Below, in pieces: positions 36,401 through 48,927 of a stretch of DNA of 64,000 bases; the stretch's first letter is position 1; each line of letters opens with the position of its first letter. The notes under the pieces are model-generated. The model saw nothing but the letters and a program-made list of their open reading frames with translations, searched no databases and was not told the origin of the DNA. Both the position numbers and the translations under genes were made by a program. Source of the DNA: Amblyornis subalaris (lineage: Eukaryota; Chordata; Aves; Passeriformes; Ptilonorhynchidae); NCBI GenBank assembly GCA_018881555.1, contig JACAXG010000018.1:3680346-3744345 (forward strand), written 5' to 3'.

Positions 36401-39400
36401 CACATATCACCTTATAAAATTCAGTAATGGAAGTGAATCCTCTATTTGAGGTTTCAGCTATTTTACTTTTTCTTTCCCTTTTTCAGAAGCAGACATACTG
36501 GGCCAGAGTTTCATTTTGAATTAATAGTTAAAGTGATCAACCTTAAGATGGAAGTCTTACAAGGAAAGCAAGCCCAGTATTTCAGAAAAATTACAGCAGT
36601 AAACCATGGCTGAAATCTACTTCCATGAGTTTTCGTGGTTCACAATCAGACTTTTGGGACAAACACCTTTTGCTCAACACTTGTGAGTCTGGCATCAACC
36701 AGTAACTCAGCCCTTTTGCAAGGGTTCAGCAGTACCCAGGCCCTGAATTTGGGATACTTCAGACTACGAAACATGGAAGGAGCAGAGGAACAGGCACACA
36801 GATCTGCTTTTACTCTTGCTTGAGTGACATATTTGAATCAGAAGTAGGCAGGATTTGTACCAAGTCACCGTGTCATTCTGGTAACTCCAAAGATTGGTTA
36901 TCTTCATTATGCCATTTTATCCACCCTCCATTTACAAAGGGACACCAGAAACCAAACTTACTTGATCTTATGTATTCTGACGGTGATAACAAAAACAAAG
37001 GATATTGCAGAATTCAAAATGTCCACTTCCCCATAATACCGGTTGCATCTGTATCCCATTCACTAGAAGTAACTAAAAAAAAAAAAATTTAACTTTTTCA
37101 TTTACTTTTCTTCAGAAAGCAGCAAATGTGTACAAAGTCAGGAGCTCTGAGCACAAACAGGAAAGATCAGTCAATGATCTTTCAAAACTGCTCCACATAG
37201 ACAACAAAATAGCTACCCAATCCACAATAGGATGAAAAGCCTTGATGTTGAAAACATTAATAAACAAATAATTGCATGCAGGGAAATTGAATGGTTCATA
37301 CTGTTTGCATTTTGACCTGTTAAATATATGGGTTCTTTCACCTCAGAACTCAAATAAAATTTAAAAAAAGCCTACTTTCCATTAGAAACATAGGGAGAAA
37401 AAGAAAAAGAAAAGAAGACCCAATCTCTTATCTGGAAAATGGTTAAACAGGAAAAATAAAAAATCTTTTTTTAAAATTGCATTACTCAAAGTAACCTTAT
37501 TCTTTAGATAAGCTCATTTGTTTTCCCTTCTATGCTATTGTTTTCCTACAATAAATGTGTAATCAAAATATATCTAAGGAGCTGTAATTGTTATTTCCAG
37601 AACTGACAAGGGAAGAACCTGGATATTTGATTGGTGTCTGTGTTCAAAAGAGCAATGACTTGACTTAACCAACTGCTATCTCCTGAAATGAGCCTCAAGA
37701 CATCACCCCAGAACTATCTATGCTCCCTTCCTCTCCTCTATCCTCCCCAAACCCTTCCACTGCACAGTGATATCACCAGGCAATCACCTCATCTGAAACA
37801 TGACCTTTCATTTCAGCACATCTATTATCTTCTTTGCTTCCCAAAATTTCCATTTTTTCACCAATTCCCTTTTTGTCCATGGACATGCACCATGTTTCAT
37901 TTAGACATTAACCTCATATTTTCTCCTAAATGTNCAGTTCAGAGAAACCTTCAGAAGGAAAGGCAGATGTTATGGTAAAATTCAGGAATTCAGGGGTTCT
38001 TGCATGCTTTCTCTTACTGCTCGGGGAGATAATTTGCTGTACGTCTGATGAGACACTGTATTATTCATTGGCCTTGACCAGCTGGGAGCATATAAATATT
38101 TCTGTATAATACCATTTCTGTCTAGCTTATACTTGATATTTAAAATGTAGATCACATGGTTAGAAAACAGATATGAAATGCTACAATGATGATGGTAGCA
38201 TTAATTACATGGAAAATCATGAGTACATTTTTCTACTTTAATTTTAATATTTTTCAATTCTGTGTGATATTGGCTTACCACTTCAAAAGAGCAAGTGGAT
38301 ACTCTTGTGGAAACCACTTTTCAGATTTGAACTGTGTGATCTCCATAAGAAAGAGAGCAGGCAGTAAACCTTCCAAAATGTTAGGTAATGTTTCTAAAAA
38401 GATCTTTGTTTTTAAGGAGCTTAAGCATATATGTTTTAAACTTGAACTTAAGCAATTATTAAAAATATTATAATGCAAATATGAAGAAAAGTAAAATATT
38501 GGAGTCCAAAACTTGCACTAGCTAAGTTCAAGCCTTGTGGAATATGTTCACTTTTTTAAACTTAGCTCAGGATTAACAAGTAACGCTACTCAGAGCCAGG
38601 GTGAAATATGGAAACTGTCTTATTGTGAGATGAATGCATAGTACAAGCTTACAGAAACAGGTCTGGACTTTTTGCTTATATAAGGGGTCAACTAGACAAA
38701 AGCTGTAGCTCTAGGTTAAAGGTACATATTTATGAAACAGGTGCCACCTTCCTCCTTTTCCCCTGGTACCAGAGCATTTCAAACACAGTGGGGTTTTGTC
38801 CGCTGCTGGTTTTCACTGCTATGACACTGAAGTGATTTGAAGAAGGATGGAGCTCTAATTCTTTAACATGATGCAGAAAACTCTGGGAGAGAACCAGCTT
38901 TCCAGCTGACTGCATATGTGATTCATAGCTAACAAAAGTCCCCTGGTTTATTCTCCCTTCTCAATACTGCTCAGAAAGAGAGCATATTCCCTTTCCAGCT
39001 AAGCCCTGAAAGAATTATGATCTCTTTGGCCTCNTTGAAACTAGGACTGGGCAAGGAGTCCTTTGACTTGGAGAGTTTGTGAGTCCTGTCACAAAGATGA
39101 TGAAGGCTGAGAAGGCGTAAGCGGTGGTGCTCCGTGTGCTGTGCAGTGCATCCAGCATTGGTATGCCTGGCCCTGAGACACCAGAGCACATGGCCAGTCC
39201 ATGGTCCAGGACAGCCTCGGGGTGCTGGGCTCTCAGGCTGGAAGCTCTTGTTCTCTCAGCTGCAGCACAGCCTCAGCTCAGGAGGACGTAGGAAAAGCAG
39301 GATACCAGCCACGGTCAGCAGAAACAGGCTCACCCTGTTCGTTTCAGCTCCAGCACATCATCACAAATCTCACACCCTGGGATTGTGGAGGTGGCCAAGC

Positions 39401-39539
39401 GCTTCTGAATGCAGGATCTGCTGCAACCAGATGGTAGAGTCCTGTTTGCCACTGGAAATTATGTCCCATGTGTCACAACTCAGCAACACTGAGTACAAGG
39501 AATGATTGGACAAGGTGAGATGACAAGTTTCCACCTTGG

Positions 39540-39680
39540 AGCACTTGCTGCTGCCAGTGTCCATGAAGCAGTTGGGTGATGTTCTTAGACATATGGTTTA
39601 AGTTCTAGATTGCTCTGTGTGAAGACTGGATTTGGACTCAGTGATCCTAAGGGGTCCCTTCCAATTCAGGATATTATTAA
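39540..39680 (+). mobile_element. CR1: decayed CR1 LINE 3' end
   Basis: On the plus strand 'gaagcagttgggtgatgttc' (about 39566) aligns with the end of CR1 ORF2. It is followed by 'tttggactcagtgatcctaa' and 'ggggtcccttccaattcagg', the CR1 3' UTR of the same type as the 25258 copy but in the opposite orientation. The tail 'atattatt' has lost the ATTCTATG octamers. The upstream limit is uncertain by some tens of bases. Confidence 0.8.
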
Positions 39681-40430
39681 CCCAAGGAGCTGGGACTGGG
39701 GTGGCTTCCTAGTTATGGAAGGGATCTTATTCAATGCTCTAGTCCAGTAAATTAGCTTCATATCCCATAAACAATCCTTTCATGACAGAGTTGATTGACA
39801 CAAACCCTGCAAGGTCTGTAATTTTTAAAGGCTGCTTTTAAAGGGAACAAACTGCTGAGAATTAGAATCAGCTGGGACAATTGTGTCTCAATATAAATAT
39901 TTTGCTGTTATATGAGGACTGTCATTAACTTCTATATGAATGAAAGTTTCCCAAACGAGGTTCCACCTCCTTCAAAAAATAAAAATAAACAGCTATGGGT
40001 GAGCCAGGGTAAAAGTCACATGGTAAGCAACAGAGTTCAATGTGCTAAAAACCATTAATCATGCTGAGGTCAACCAGTGCTTTACATATTTCCTCCCCAA
40101 ACTCTGTCTTGTGGGTGATCTGTCTCCTAACAGGTTTTGTATCGCTGAGTTGTAAAGCGTTCCTGATTAATTGTTTTTGGCACTCAGTCCAAAGCCCTGA
40201 AAGCCCAAGTCCTTGAAAATAAAAAGCAGAGCCTTTCTTTAACATCACTGTTGGACACAACGCTGGAACACAGTCTACATTGTGTGCGTAACAGGAGATG
40301 AGTCTATGGCCTGTGTATTGGTTTGTCTGTGATATCAGGGAGGCACGAGGCTATCAGCAGTGATATAAAGCAAAGCCACTAGAGAAATGAGAGCACATTT
40401 GAAAGAAAGGCTATTGATATTGAATTTATT

Positions 40431-41010
40431 CCTCCTTCACTCTACCACAGTAACTGCAGGACTTGTTACTGCCCCTCTAACTCCCACCATCAGACAGTGA
40501 TCCAGTACATCCTTCCTGCTGCCCTGTTACTCTCCCTGCCTTTCCTTAACCTCTCACTCTCATTAGTCTCCTCACACTTCTGACAGAAATGTGCCTTACT
40601 CTCCTTCACTGTTTGAAGAAGAAATGCACAAAACCCACTCTGGCTTCCATCGTTTTATCCTGCCTTTTCAACAGTTGCCATGAACAGTCATACTGAATTC
40701 TTCCCCACTGACCTCATTCTTTAGTCAGTCCAATCTGACTTCTCCCTTGAAATTACATCCTCTCATATACAGTGAAGCACACCTCCTACCTGAATCCAGA
40801 TGTTCTTATTCCACCTTTACCATCCCTCAACTTTCATCTCTTTGTCCTGCTTCTTTACATCTAGCCTTCCTTTGCTATTTGTGTTTTCATTTGGCATTCA
40901 ACACATCTCCTTCCTTTTCTTTCCCACTTTCAACAAAGGATCCAAACACTCCATCTTCTGCTTANGCCCTTTCCCCTTCAGTTTCCATGCCTTCCATACC
41001 ACCTTACAAT
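40431..41010 (+). repeat. pyrimidine-rich (C/T) strand-asymmetric block
   Basis: About 580 bp with C and T clearly predominating on the plus strand, in many short runs such as 'tctccctgcctttcctt' and 'catctccttccttttctttc'. It is not a tandem repeat. Confidence 0.6.
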
Positions 41011-42587
41011 TGCAACTCACACAAATTTTTTGAGCAAAATAATTTCATCAGCTGTGTATGAAAGAGTCAAATTCATTACATTCAAAATAATTAGTACTGC
41101 ATTCCGTCATTCCATAAAAAGCAATGTTCCTAGACTGAGAGAAAACAGAACCCTTCTTTTNCTTTTTTTTTCCTTATTCTCTTATCATATAAAATTATTG
41201 TCTGAGAACTGTTATGGCATTTTTAGGCAATAAGTAAAAAAGCAATATATAATTCACTGTCATATGGCACTGTTATATGGTATGCCATACAGTTATACCT
41301 CATCTATACATACTCTGTCATCATTTATTTTGTGCTTCATAAGACCACCCAGAGCTTCCTAAATTACTCATAATCAATAACATAAAAGGACAACTCTTCT
41401 ATTCTCAGAAAAATAAAACCTCAATTAATATCCACTTTCAGGTGTAAAAGTTATAGTACTATTGCACCTCATGCCTGGGGGTTTAAGCGGGTTTAACTAT
41501 GCAGAGTGATTTTTCATAAAGCTTGCAACTTGAATCGAAAGATCATTTCTCTTTTTGTTTTTACTAAGGTCAATAGGAATCTATTCCTGGATTTCAGCAG
41601 AAGCTTGATCAGACACCTGTTTTCTGTGATACTTAGCTTCATTCATCACTGTTATCTACTATTTATTCTTCACCACTTGACTAGGGTTGTGATTAAAACA
41701 CAACTAAACTAAACAATCCAAATAAAATTAAGAGACATTAAAAATCACGGCTGCTTTAATTAAATAATATATACAAATAACTCTTTTTAACATAAGAAAA
41801 ATATAGTTGCATAAGAATTAGCAAACTGTAATGAAGAAAATGTTAATGAAATTCTGCAGAGTCTGCATTCCAGCAGGAATTTGTTTAAATATAACATACA
41901 ATCATTTTTAAAAAACAGTTATGGATTGTTCATTGTAATTACAATTTCACCTATGAGAGTGAAAAAGCATATTAATATAGGGCTGTGAGGATCCTCTCCT
42001 TCATTCATATGATTACATTCACTTAGTTATTCAATTTTTTGTTGGTTATTTGGCCATATCATGTCTTGTTCTTTTTTACTATTAAATGCTCAGAAATGGA
42101 ATATTCTATTCCATGTTTATAATTAACCTAGCACAACAGGACCTCAGTCCTGGTTATGAGATTCAGAAATAATTCAACTTCTAATTATAGTGACTTCATC
42201 ATTACTTATGGCCANCCACAAGAACAGTCCCATTTAACTCTAGTTAAATAGGTCTGTAAACAACATTGATGTCAGCTTCTTGTTTTTGTGATGGAAACTG
42301 TAGGATAAATAGATGCTCTAAGCATTATCATTTTCCTTCTCATGTACCAGAGAACATGTTTTTATATAGCCTCTCCTGTCGATAGATGGAATGTACCATT
42401 TAATTCTTTGTGGAAATCAGTGATCGATGTTCCACCTCAGAATTGCTAAGAAGCACTGTGTTAGCCTCTAACCTTGGCTGCCCCACTATCTGCTGGGGGT
42501 AAGTGGATGCAGCAAAAAATTTCTTGGTCCTTCGAGCTTGCCAATGATCTGATTTAGAGCAGCCCACGCCACATCTGACTAGCTGTG

Positions 42588-42601
42588 ACCCCAGAGGGCT
42601 G
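42588..42601 (+). promoter_or_regulatory. possible CTCF-like motif
   Basis: The bases a-cccc-AGAGGGC-tg match the conserved AG(A/G)(G/T)GGC core of the vertebrate CTCF motif with C-rich flank, but differ at the first, third and thirteenth positions. It is a motif match by eye only. Confidence 0.18.
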
Positions 42602-43319
42602 CCTGCCAGCTGGGATTTGCCAGAACATCGTGTGCTTTGGACATTCCCCTGTTCCCACAGTAATGTTTTTGTCAGGGGCTGCAGGGAATGTGCTAAGCAA
42701 TGAGAATACCCAGCTGAGGAGACGCAGCAATTTTCCAGACATCTACAGTGCAGAATGAAGGAGCTCAGACTGACACACTCCAAAGCTGTTTGCACAAGCA
42801 AACCCTCTTATTCCAGGATTGAAAGATCACACCACACTACACCAGCCCTGGCTCTGAAGGAAAGAAGGGGAAATGTTGCCTATGAAGGCATTTCTCTTTT
42901 AATTTATAGGATAGCTGGGATAAGCAATCCAAAACTGCAATTGTATTCAGACAGAGAACACTAAAATAAATCCAGATAACAAGGATTTGTTATCTTTCAG
43001 AACACCATTCTGTCTTGAAGCAGTACTATCTATCTCGTGCACGATTTTACATGTGTACTTAAAACTGTCCATCAGTGGAAAATCATTTTTATAAAATCAA
43101 TGTCTATACATAAATATTATGTATAAAAATATACATTTTATGTTAATGAAATATTTTTGCACTTCGACTATCTTTGCAAGATAAAACACATAACTGGGAC
43201 AGGCCTTAAACCATACCCATCAGCATGCTAAATTACGTGTTTCTCAAAAATAACTTTTTTTGAATGAAACTTAAAAGTGAGGCTCTAACCACCAAGAGTA
43301 CTTCAAAGTCCCAACCCAT

Positions 43320-43730
43320 TTCAAACGAGGACCTAATAAACTACCTCGGCTCATCATCTCCTACTCATTCACTTCCTGTCCCAATCGACTACCCAGGACT
43401 GCTCAACACTATTGGCTAGTTATTGAATTCCTCTCCCATCGATCATGGTGCTCCAGTGCTGGGCTTCCGAAGCTGTGAATAGTTTTGCAAATCCCTGATG
43501 AAATGCAAAAAGCACTTTGGAGGAAAGTTGATAAATGAAAGCTCCGTAGAACTTTTTTGTTTAGCACAAGCGCTTAATGGAGCATGATCGTGGTGGGTGG
43601 TGTGCACCTTCGACGGGGGGCGAGAGGCAAGCCAGAAAACAATCTAGCGGAGAAAAAGGAGGAGGCAGAGACAGTAAACATGAAGCCACGGGCTTTGTAA
43701 GAGATGATTTCTTAAGCAAGCGTATTCCAG
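43320..43730. promoter_or_regulatory. CpG-retaining block in AT-rich surroundings
   Basis: I count about 14 CpG in 410 bp, with GC near the mid forties, so observed/expected is roughly 0.7. That is far above the few CpG seen in neighbouring DNA. The densest part (43565-43725) contains 'aagcgcttaatgg', 'cttcgacggggggcgagagg' and 'ctagcggag'. CpG normally decays in vertebrate DNA unless unmethylated or constrained, so a regulatory element is possible. No TATA box or convincing gene start is seen. Confidence 0.3.
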
Positions 43731-44090
43731 TGTGCAACACATATTTTCTACTGCTTTGAAATTGCATCTGCTTTTTATAAGATTATTATGTAAGAAAAGC
43801 CTATTTGCCTGAGTATGTGGTTGCACATTTTCTACTGACTTCACAAATTGTTCAAATTTCAGTATTTGTTGGCTTCATTATAGACCAGTGTTATTACTGG
43901 CAGCTACTGTAAGGTATTAAAAAAACTCTTTTTATTGTCACTATAGTGTGGCATTAAGGATCAGAAACTCATCTGAAATAAGTGAAAGCTGAAAGGGCAG
44001 GAGTGAATTTACATTGTATTACATTTTAAAATCTTACTAAAATAAATTATATTTTCTCAACAGGTCAAGGAACCAACAGATCCCCCAGAT

Positions 44091-44134
44091 GTGGGATGAC
44101 TTCTAAGGTCTCGTCAATTAGAACTCTCTGTTTC
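44091..44134 (+). mobile_element. CR1: possible ancient CR1 3' end
   Basis: 'gggatgacttctaaggtc' then 'tcgtcaattagaactctctg' resembles the CR1 3' UTR (…gatgacctctaaggtcccttccaac…attctatg) with several changes. It could also be chance. A splice-acceptor-like 'ttttctcaacag' lies just upstream at 44062. Confidence 0.35.
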
Positions 44135-44513
44135 AAACCAAGTCCTGCCTGATTTATTCTGCTCAGTTGAAGAGGCTCCCTTCGACTGGCCTTTGGGCTT
44201 CAGCTCACTTCCTACCCAAGGCACTTTCTGGACTTATTTAGAGTTGATTTTCCTCCCACTCTAATATTTTCTATTCGTTTTGATCTCTTACTAGCTGAAC
44301 ACAAATTTTCCACCACAATCACCCATAAACATAAGCAGTAAGGAGGAAGCCACAGCATGAAGAGTCATCCACAAGTGAGCTGAAGAGTTGGCGTAGGGCA
44401 NATCGACAATAACCATCCCTATTCTTGTCTCACTATTAGGTGAGATGTTTCAATGTCACATTTCTGCCAGTGTGGCACACTCTGACAGGCAGAGAAACCA
44501 ACAGATTTCAACC

Positions 44514-44583
44514 AATTGCTCATCTAAGTGGTCGCTGATCTAATTTAATTGTTCATCTAATTGCTCAACTAATTGTTTATCTG
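44514..44583 (+). repeat. 12-bp tandem repeat, AATTG(C/T)TCATCT type
   Basis: AATTGTTCATCT (44547), AATTGCTCAACT (44559) and AATTGTTTATCT (44571) are contiguous with a 12-bp period. A fourth unit, AATTGCTCATCT, lies at 44514, followed by 'aagtggtc', which mirrors the 'gagtggcc' after the last unit. The unit is not a known satellite to me. Confidence 0.85.
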
Positions 44584-47500
44584 AGTGGCCCCAAGCACCA
44601 GGCAGTCCTNTGTCAGGAATGCAGGCTCCTTTGTAGCATCAGAGAGGGAATACATACAGCATTTTGAGGAAACTAGAAAATCAGAAAAAACTCCATTCCC
44701 AAGTGAGATGGCTTAAATCTCTATTCATTGCTTATGTTTTTACTCCATTTCATCAGTAAACTGAAACACAGAATGCACCCATATGAATTAACAAGGAGGA
44801 AAATGTCAGGCTGAAAAGAATAAACACATATGTGAATGTTACACGAGATGTTGATTTTCAAGACAGTACAAAAACATCAACTATTTTTCTGTCTTCTAAA
44901 TTAAAGTGCTGAAAGAACATGAGAATTNCTAATAATCCAAATTCCCTGATCATGTACAGGGCTTCCCTAACTTTTCAGTGAGACACCAAGTGCAATGGCT
45001 GAATTATTTCAGTTCATAGGGTTGAGTTGAGTGCAGGAGCCACCCTGCACCCCTGAGGGCAAAACTCATCAGGTCTGCTCTCAGATCAAGACATTCAGAA
45101 AAATCAGGTTTCAGGTCAAATGTGGTGGGACAAAAGGATGGAAAACTAAACCAGGAAGACCAGCAAAATGAAGTGTTCATCTCGATTAATGGCAGCATAT
45201 TATGCAGACTATTAGAAAGCATATATCCAGTTTGCTGAGTTTACTGAGGGAGAGGGAAGGGCAGTCAGAGAATTGTATGGCTTTCTGCAGCATTAGTAGC
45301 CTGGGTGAACTTCAAGTATCTACTGGTTTCACTAGGTTTGACACAGCATCTGCAATGCTGTGCCAAAATTTACAGCATTGCCAAACTCTCAGGCACAACA
45401 TCTGCTCTATTCTTGGGTAAGGACACAAGACACTCCCTGAGCCCAGCTCTACATAAACCCTACACAAGAGAAAAGATGATCAGTCACCTATCAGTACCAC
45501 ACTGCAGTTGTACAAATGACAGGTTATTTTGACACCTACTGGCCAACTCCACGTACAGCATTGTTAAATTCCCAAATTCTCNGGATGAGACAGTGCCAAG
45601 AGTAGGCAGAGGTTTAAGCCACACCCAGTAAAGTAAAAACCATTTTTCTTTCCTTTTAGATTTTTTTTTTCCTCCTCGAAGTCAATGTACGATTGGAAAC
45701 TGGAAAGGCAGGACCGACTGCTGAGATCCTGGACTAGTCTGAAACACAGGTTTACTTTAAAATAATTTGTGGGGATAGGAACAGGGAGAGGATAGGCAGG
45801 AAGAAGAACATAGGGAATGGAAAGAAGGATGCTGCATGGATGATGTAACATTTACATTTGTAAGCACTGGTGTGGTTAATGGCTCTAAAATAGCTCTTAG
45901 GCATTGATGCATGAAATCCATTGCCAGGTCCAGGTGTTGAAAAAGGACTTGACTGATAAGAAAAGGCTGGCCAGAATTGAGAGCACTACCAATGATATAA
46001 ACAACTGTCATTTGGGGGAAAAAAGGATTAATCACCACTGGAGATAATCAGAACACCATTGCCCCTAAATACCGTTACAGGATTATAGTATCAGGATACA
46101 CACAGAGAGAGGGTGCTGTTATATTACAAGTCAGTCAAAATACATCATGAAAGTAAAATCTAGGGATTCAGGATGAAAAGATTAATGAACCTTACAAGAT
46201 TTTTACACTGGGAGTCAAAAAGCATGGTTACTGTCCACTCTCCTGACATGCTGACACAGGCACAGAATCAGTAGGTGCAGACACAAGGTGATGATTCTGC
46301 CCAACTAGTTGGAGCTACAAAATGGAGAAATTATTAAGGTCCAGAAATTTTGAGAGGAACTCAGTGCATTCATTTAAGCACTGATCCCTGGATTTTCCAA
46401 TCTTCTTTGCAAGAGCTTCCNCACTCCACATTTCCCTGGCTGTGCACCTGAACAGAAAAGGGATCCCACAGTGCAAAGCAAAGCAAAGTTCAGAGAAATG
46501 CTCAGATGAAAGCAGAATAAATTTTCCAGCTTTCTGCTGTGCCCAGCCAGTCCTCTGGATTTAGCTACACTGTAGACAGCTTAAGCAACAAGTCATGGCA
46601 TATTTTTTGCAAGTAAGGAATACAAGCAACATATTGCAAGAAAACAAGCAAAATATACTTTCAAATTTTTTTTTTACCCGAAGAAATTTAACAATTAGCA
46701 CTAAAGTTGCCATATATCACATTATGCAGGAAGGAGAGGTGAGAAATGGGCAAAAAAGATAGACACTAAAGTAAGTGTTGAGAGCTAGTACTATCCCACC
46801 TTAGTCGGCAGACTTGGACATGCAGCAGCTGTTCAGTTGGAACACTGAAAAAATGAATTTATGATAAGAGACGGAAAAGTTTTCTCAAGCTGAAAAGTTT
46901 GTGAAAAATCTTCTTGGTGAACACTGGTAGTAAGAGGGATCAAAGTCTTAAAAATTTTTCTTTCTTCCCTCTTTTATTATCCTAGGTGCAATTTATTTTA
47001 ACTGTGCCATTAAATGGAAACCTGTCCTCATGAATAAGGAAATTGGTTTGGACCCAGCACAGTGACTGCCCATACAGTAGAGAACGCAGACATTTTCATG
47101 CGAATTTCTGCTCTTTCTAGTCCTATTTCTTTATCACTCTCAACCTCCATATTTGTTTTTATCAGAGAGAAGCACTCCATTACCTTTTTTTGCTCTATAT
47201 TTTCACTGATTTTTTTCCCTGCCTTTTTACCACACTCTTGAAATGAAACATGAAGCTGGTAATGTTCAAGATTGAGCTGAACCTTGAAAGTTATGATATC
47301 TGAACAGGTTCAAATTAGACAAAATTAATTCTTCCTTCATTCAATTGCTTGGGAAAAGATATCAAGCTGTTTACAGAGATATGGGGACTGACTTATGTTT
47401 TCAAACAGCACAGAATGTTTTTACAAGAATTCTGTGCAGTATTTGGAATANTGAGTCATTGCAGAAGGACATTGTACCCTAGCACACAGAAAGTGTCCAG

Positions 47501-48883
47501 TGCTGAGAGAGCTCATACAGAGTTCATACTTTACATGGGACTCAGAGAATATAGCTATTTTTTAGGCAATCAGTTTATCAGTTAATATCACCTCTGCATG
47601 GTTGCTACAAAAAAAGCAAAGCAAAGCCACAAATTAAATACTATGAGAACCATTTTTGCAGTTTGGCCATGTCTGGAAAAATGTGTTTCTTCAGGCTGTC
47701 TATCCCACTGAGACAGAGAACAGCTTTTTGCTCTCCTCTGCAAATAATAGTCCCAGGTCTCCAGTAATGTGAAGCATTGTGGTGAGAGTGATACGAGCAT
47801 AAATATGCATACAAAAGGAATTACAGCATGAGTATTTAGCCTGCACCTGTAAGCAAGAGCAATCACTGGCATCTGCAGAGAGAGAGGTGCTGACTGCAGT
47901 TCCTGAAGCGTAGTTAAACACATTTTTCTTTGTATTTGACTTTGCTGCGGGGAAAAAAATTGCTGGATGTGGACATCAGTGTATTAGGTGTAGCCTGACC
48001 CTGAGCAAAAGAACGACCTCCATGACAGAAACATTGCAATTCCAGTATCAGACAAGAAGGTACAGACAACTGCAGATGGGCAGGGAAAGCATAAAGAAAA
48101 CTGAAGAAGCCATCTTGAAGGGCAGCACTCTCAGCTGCCAGGTGCTGATACTCTTTGTAGGCTTTTTGGAAAAACAGAATTTTTAAGAACTGATACTTAA
48201 AATTCATCTGCATGTAAAGCTGGTGTCAGTCTCTCCTACCCAATAAAACAATGAGAAAAATTCTTGAGTTCATGCCCTCCAGCTAATTCAGCTAAAGAAC
48301 TAGAGGGAGCATCCATTGCATCTCATTTTAGCAGGGCAGAATCAAGGTTCTTGAAACTTTATACCATCAAATGATGAAGCTAAAACTCCCTGGTAGCCAT
48401 TGAGCCTGAGGTCAGATATTCCACAGCTGCACTCCAAACACAAAAAGAACTTTTATCTTAAGCCTCCCATGATACTTCAGATGCCTTAAGCAAAATTCTC
48501 CTCTTTCACATGCACACTGGATTTCATCTCTGCTGCTGTTTGCTCTCCTCTCGTGGGCAGAGTTAGTGGGATTCCCACTTGGGCAGAGCAGGCAGAATAG
48601 CACAGCCAAAATCTTCTCTTGATTCCTCAGGGAAAGAAGGTGTATTTTAACGAAGCTGCCCAGGAGGATCAGAATGGATATAATTATTGAAACACTCAGG
48701 ACCCTCCAGCATCAAGAATGCATGTACCCCATTCCTGTCATATACATGGAAGAACAGGAAGAGTGTGAACAAATTTCATGGCTTCATCCCCTATCTCACC
48801 AAGATTTTATCAGCTCATTTTATCATTAACAAACAAACAGACACACCACGCTTTTGCTGGATAAGGAAAGATACTGTCCTGTG

Positions 48884-48927
48884 TCTTAACACATACCTGA
48901 GTATAATATCTCAGGTATGTTTTAAGA
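48884..48927. repeat. 44-nt near-perfect hairpin
   Basis: ACATACCTGAG (48891-48901) and CTCAGGTATGT (48910-48920) pair perfectly around an 8-nt TATAATAT loop. Beyond one C-T mismatch, TCTTAA pairs with TTAAGA. That is 17 of 18 pairs, well beyond chance for 64 kb. It is shorter than a normal microRNA precursor and could be a palindromic transposon relic or a structured RNA. Confidence 0.92.

Larger units (their letters stand above)
25577..39539. other. long AT-rich non-coding stretch, no gene seen
   Basis: About 14 kb without a recognisable gene or transposon. It contains the 22-bp palindrome at 27726, the hairpin at 30788, A runs at 33409-33446 and 37075-37087, and a somewhat CpG-richer patch at 32400-33060. 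In that patch, frames of 96-135 codons exist on both strands with non-ATG starts. A possible acceptor ('tgtgtttctctctgcag' ending about 34551) has no convincing donor. Between 38970 and 39539 base composition is more balanced but no family is recognised. Confidence 0.55.
39681..43319. other. non-coding DNA including a pyrimidine-rich block
   Basis: No gene recognised. From about 40431 to 41010 the plus strand is strongly C/T-rich; frames there (104 and 77 codons) owe their length to this. From 41720 to 42000 the DNA is very AT-rich with several TTAATTA-like words. The 42400-42800 part has a 133-codon minus frame without ATG support or domain. Confidence 0.55.

Noticed and set aside
37161..37183. 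9-bp inverted repeat GAAAGATCA/TGATCTTTC
   Set aside because: A 9-bp stem with a short loop is expected a few times in 64 kb.
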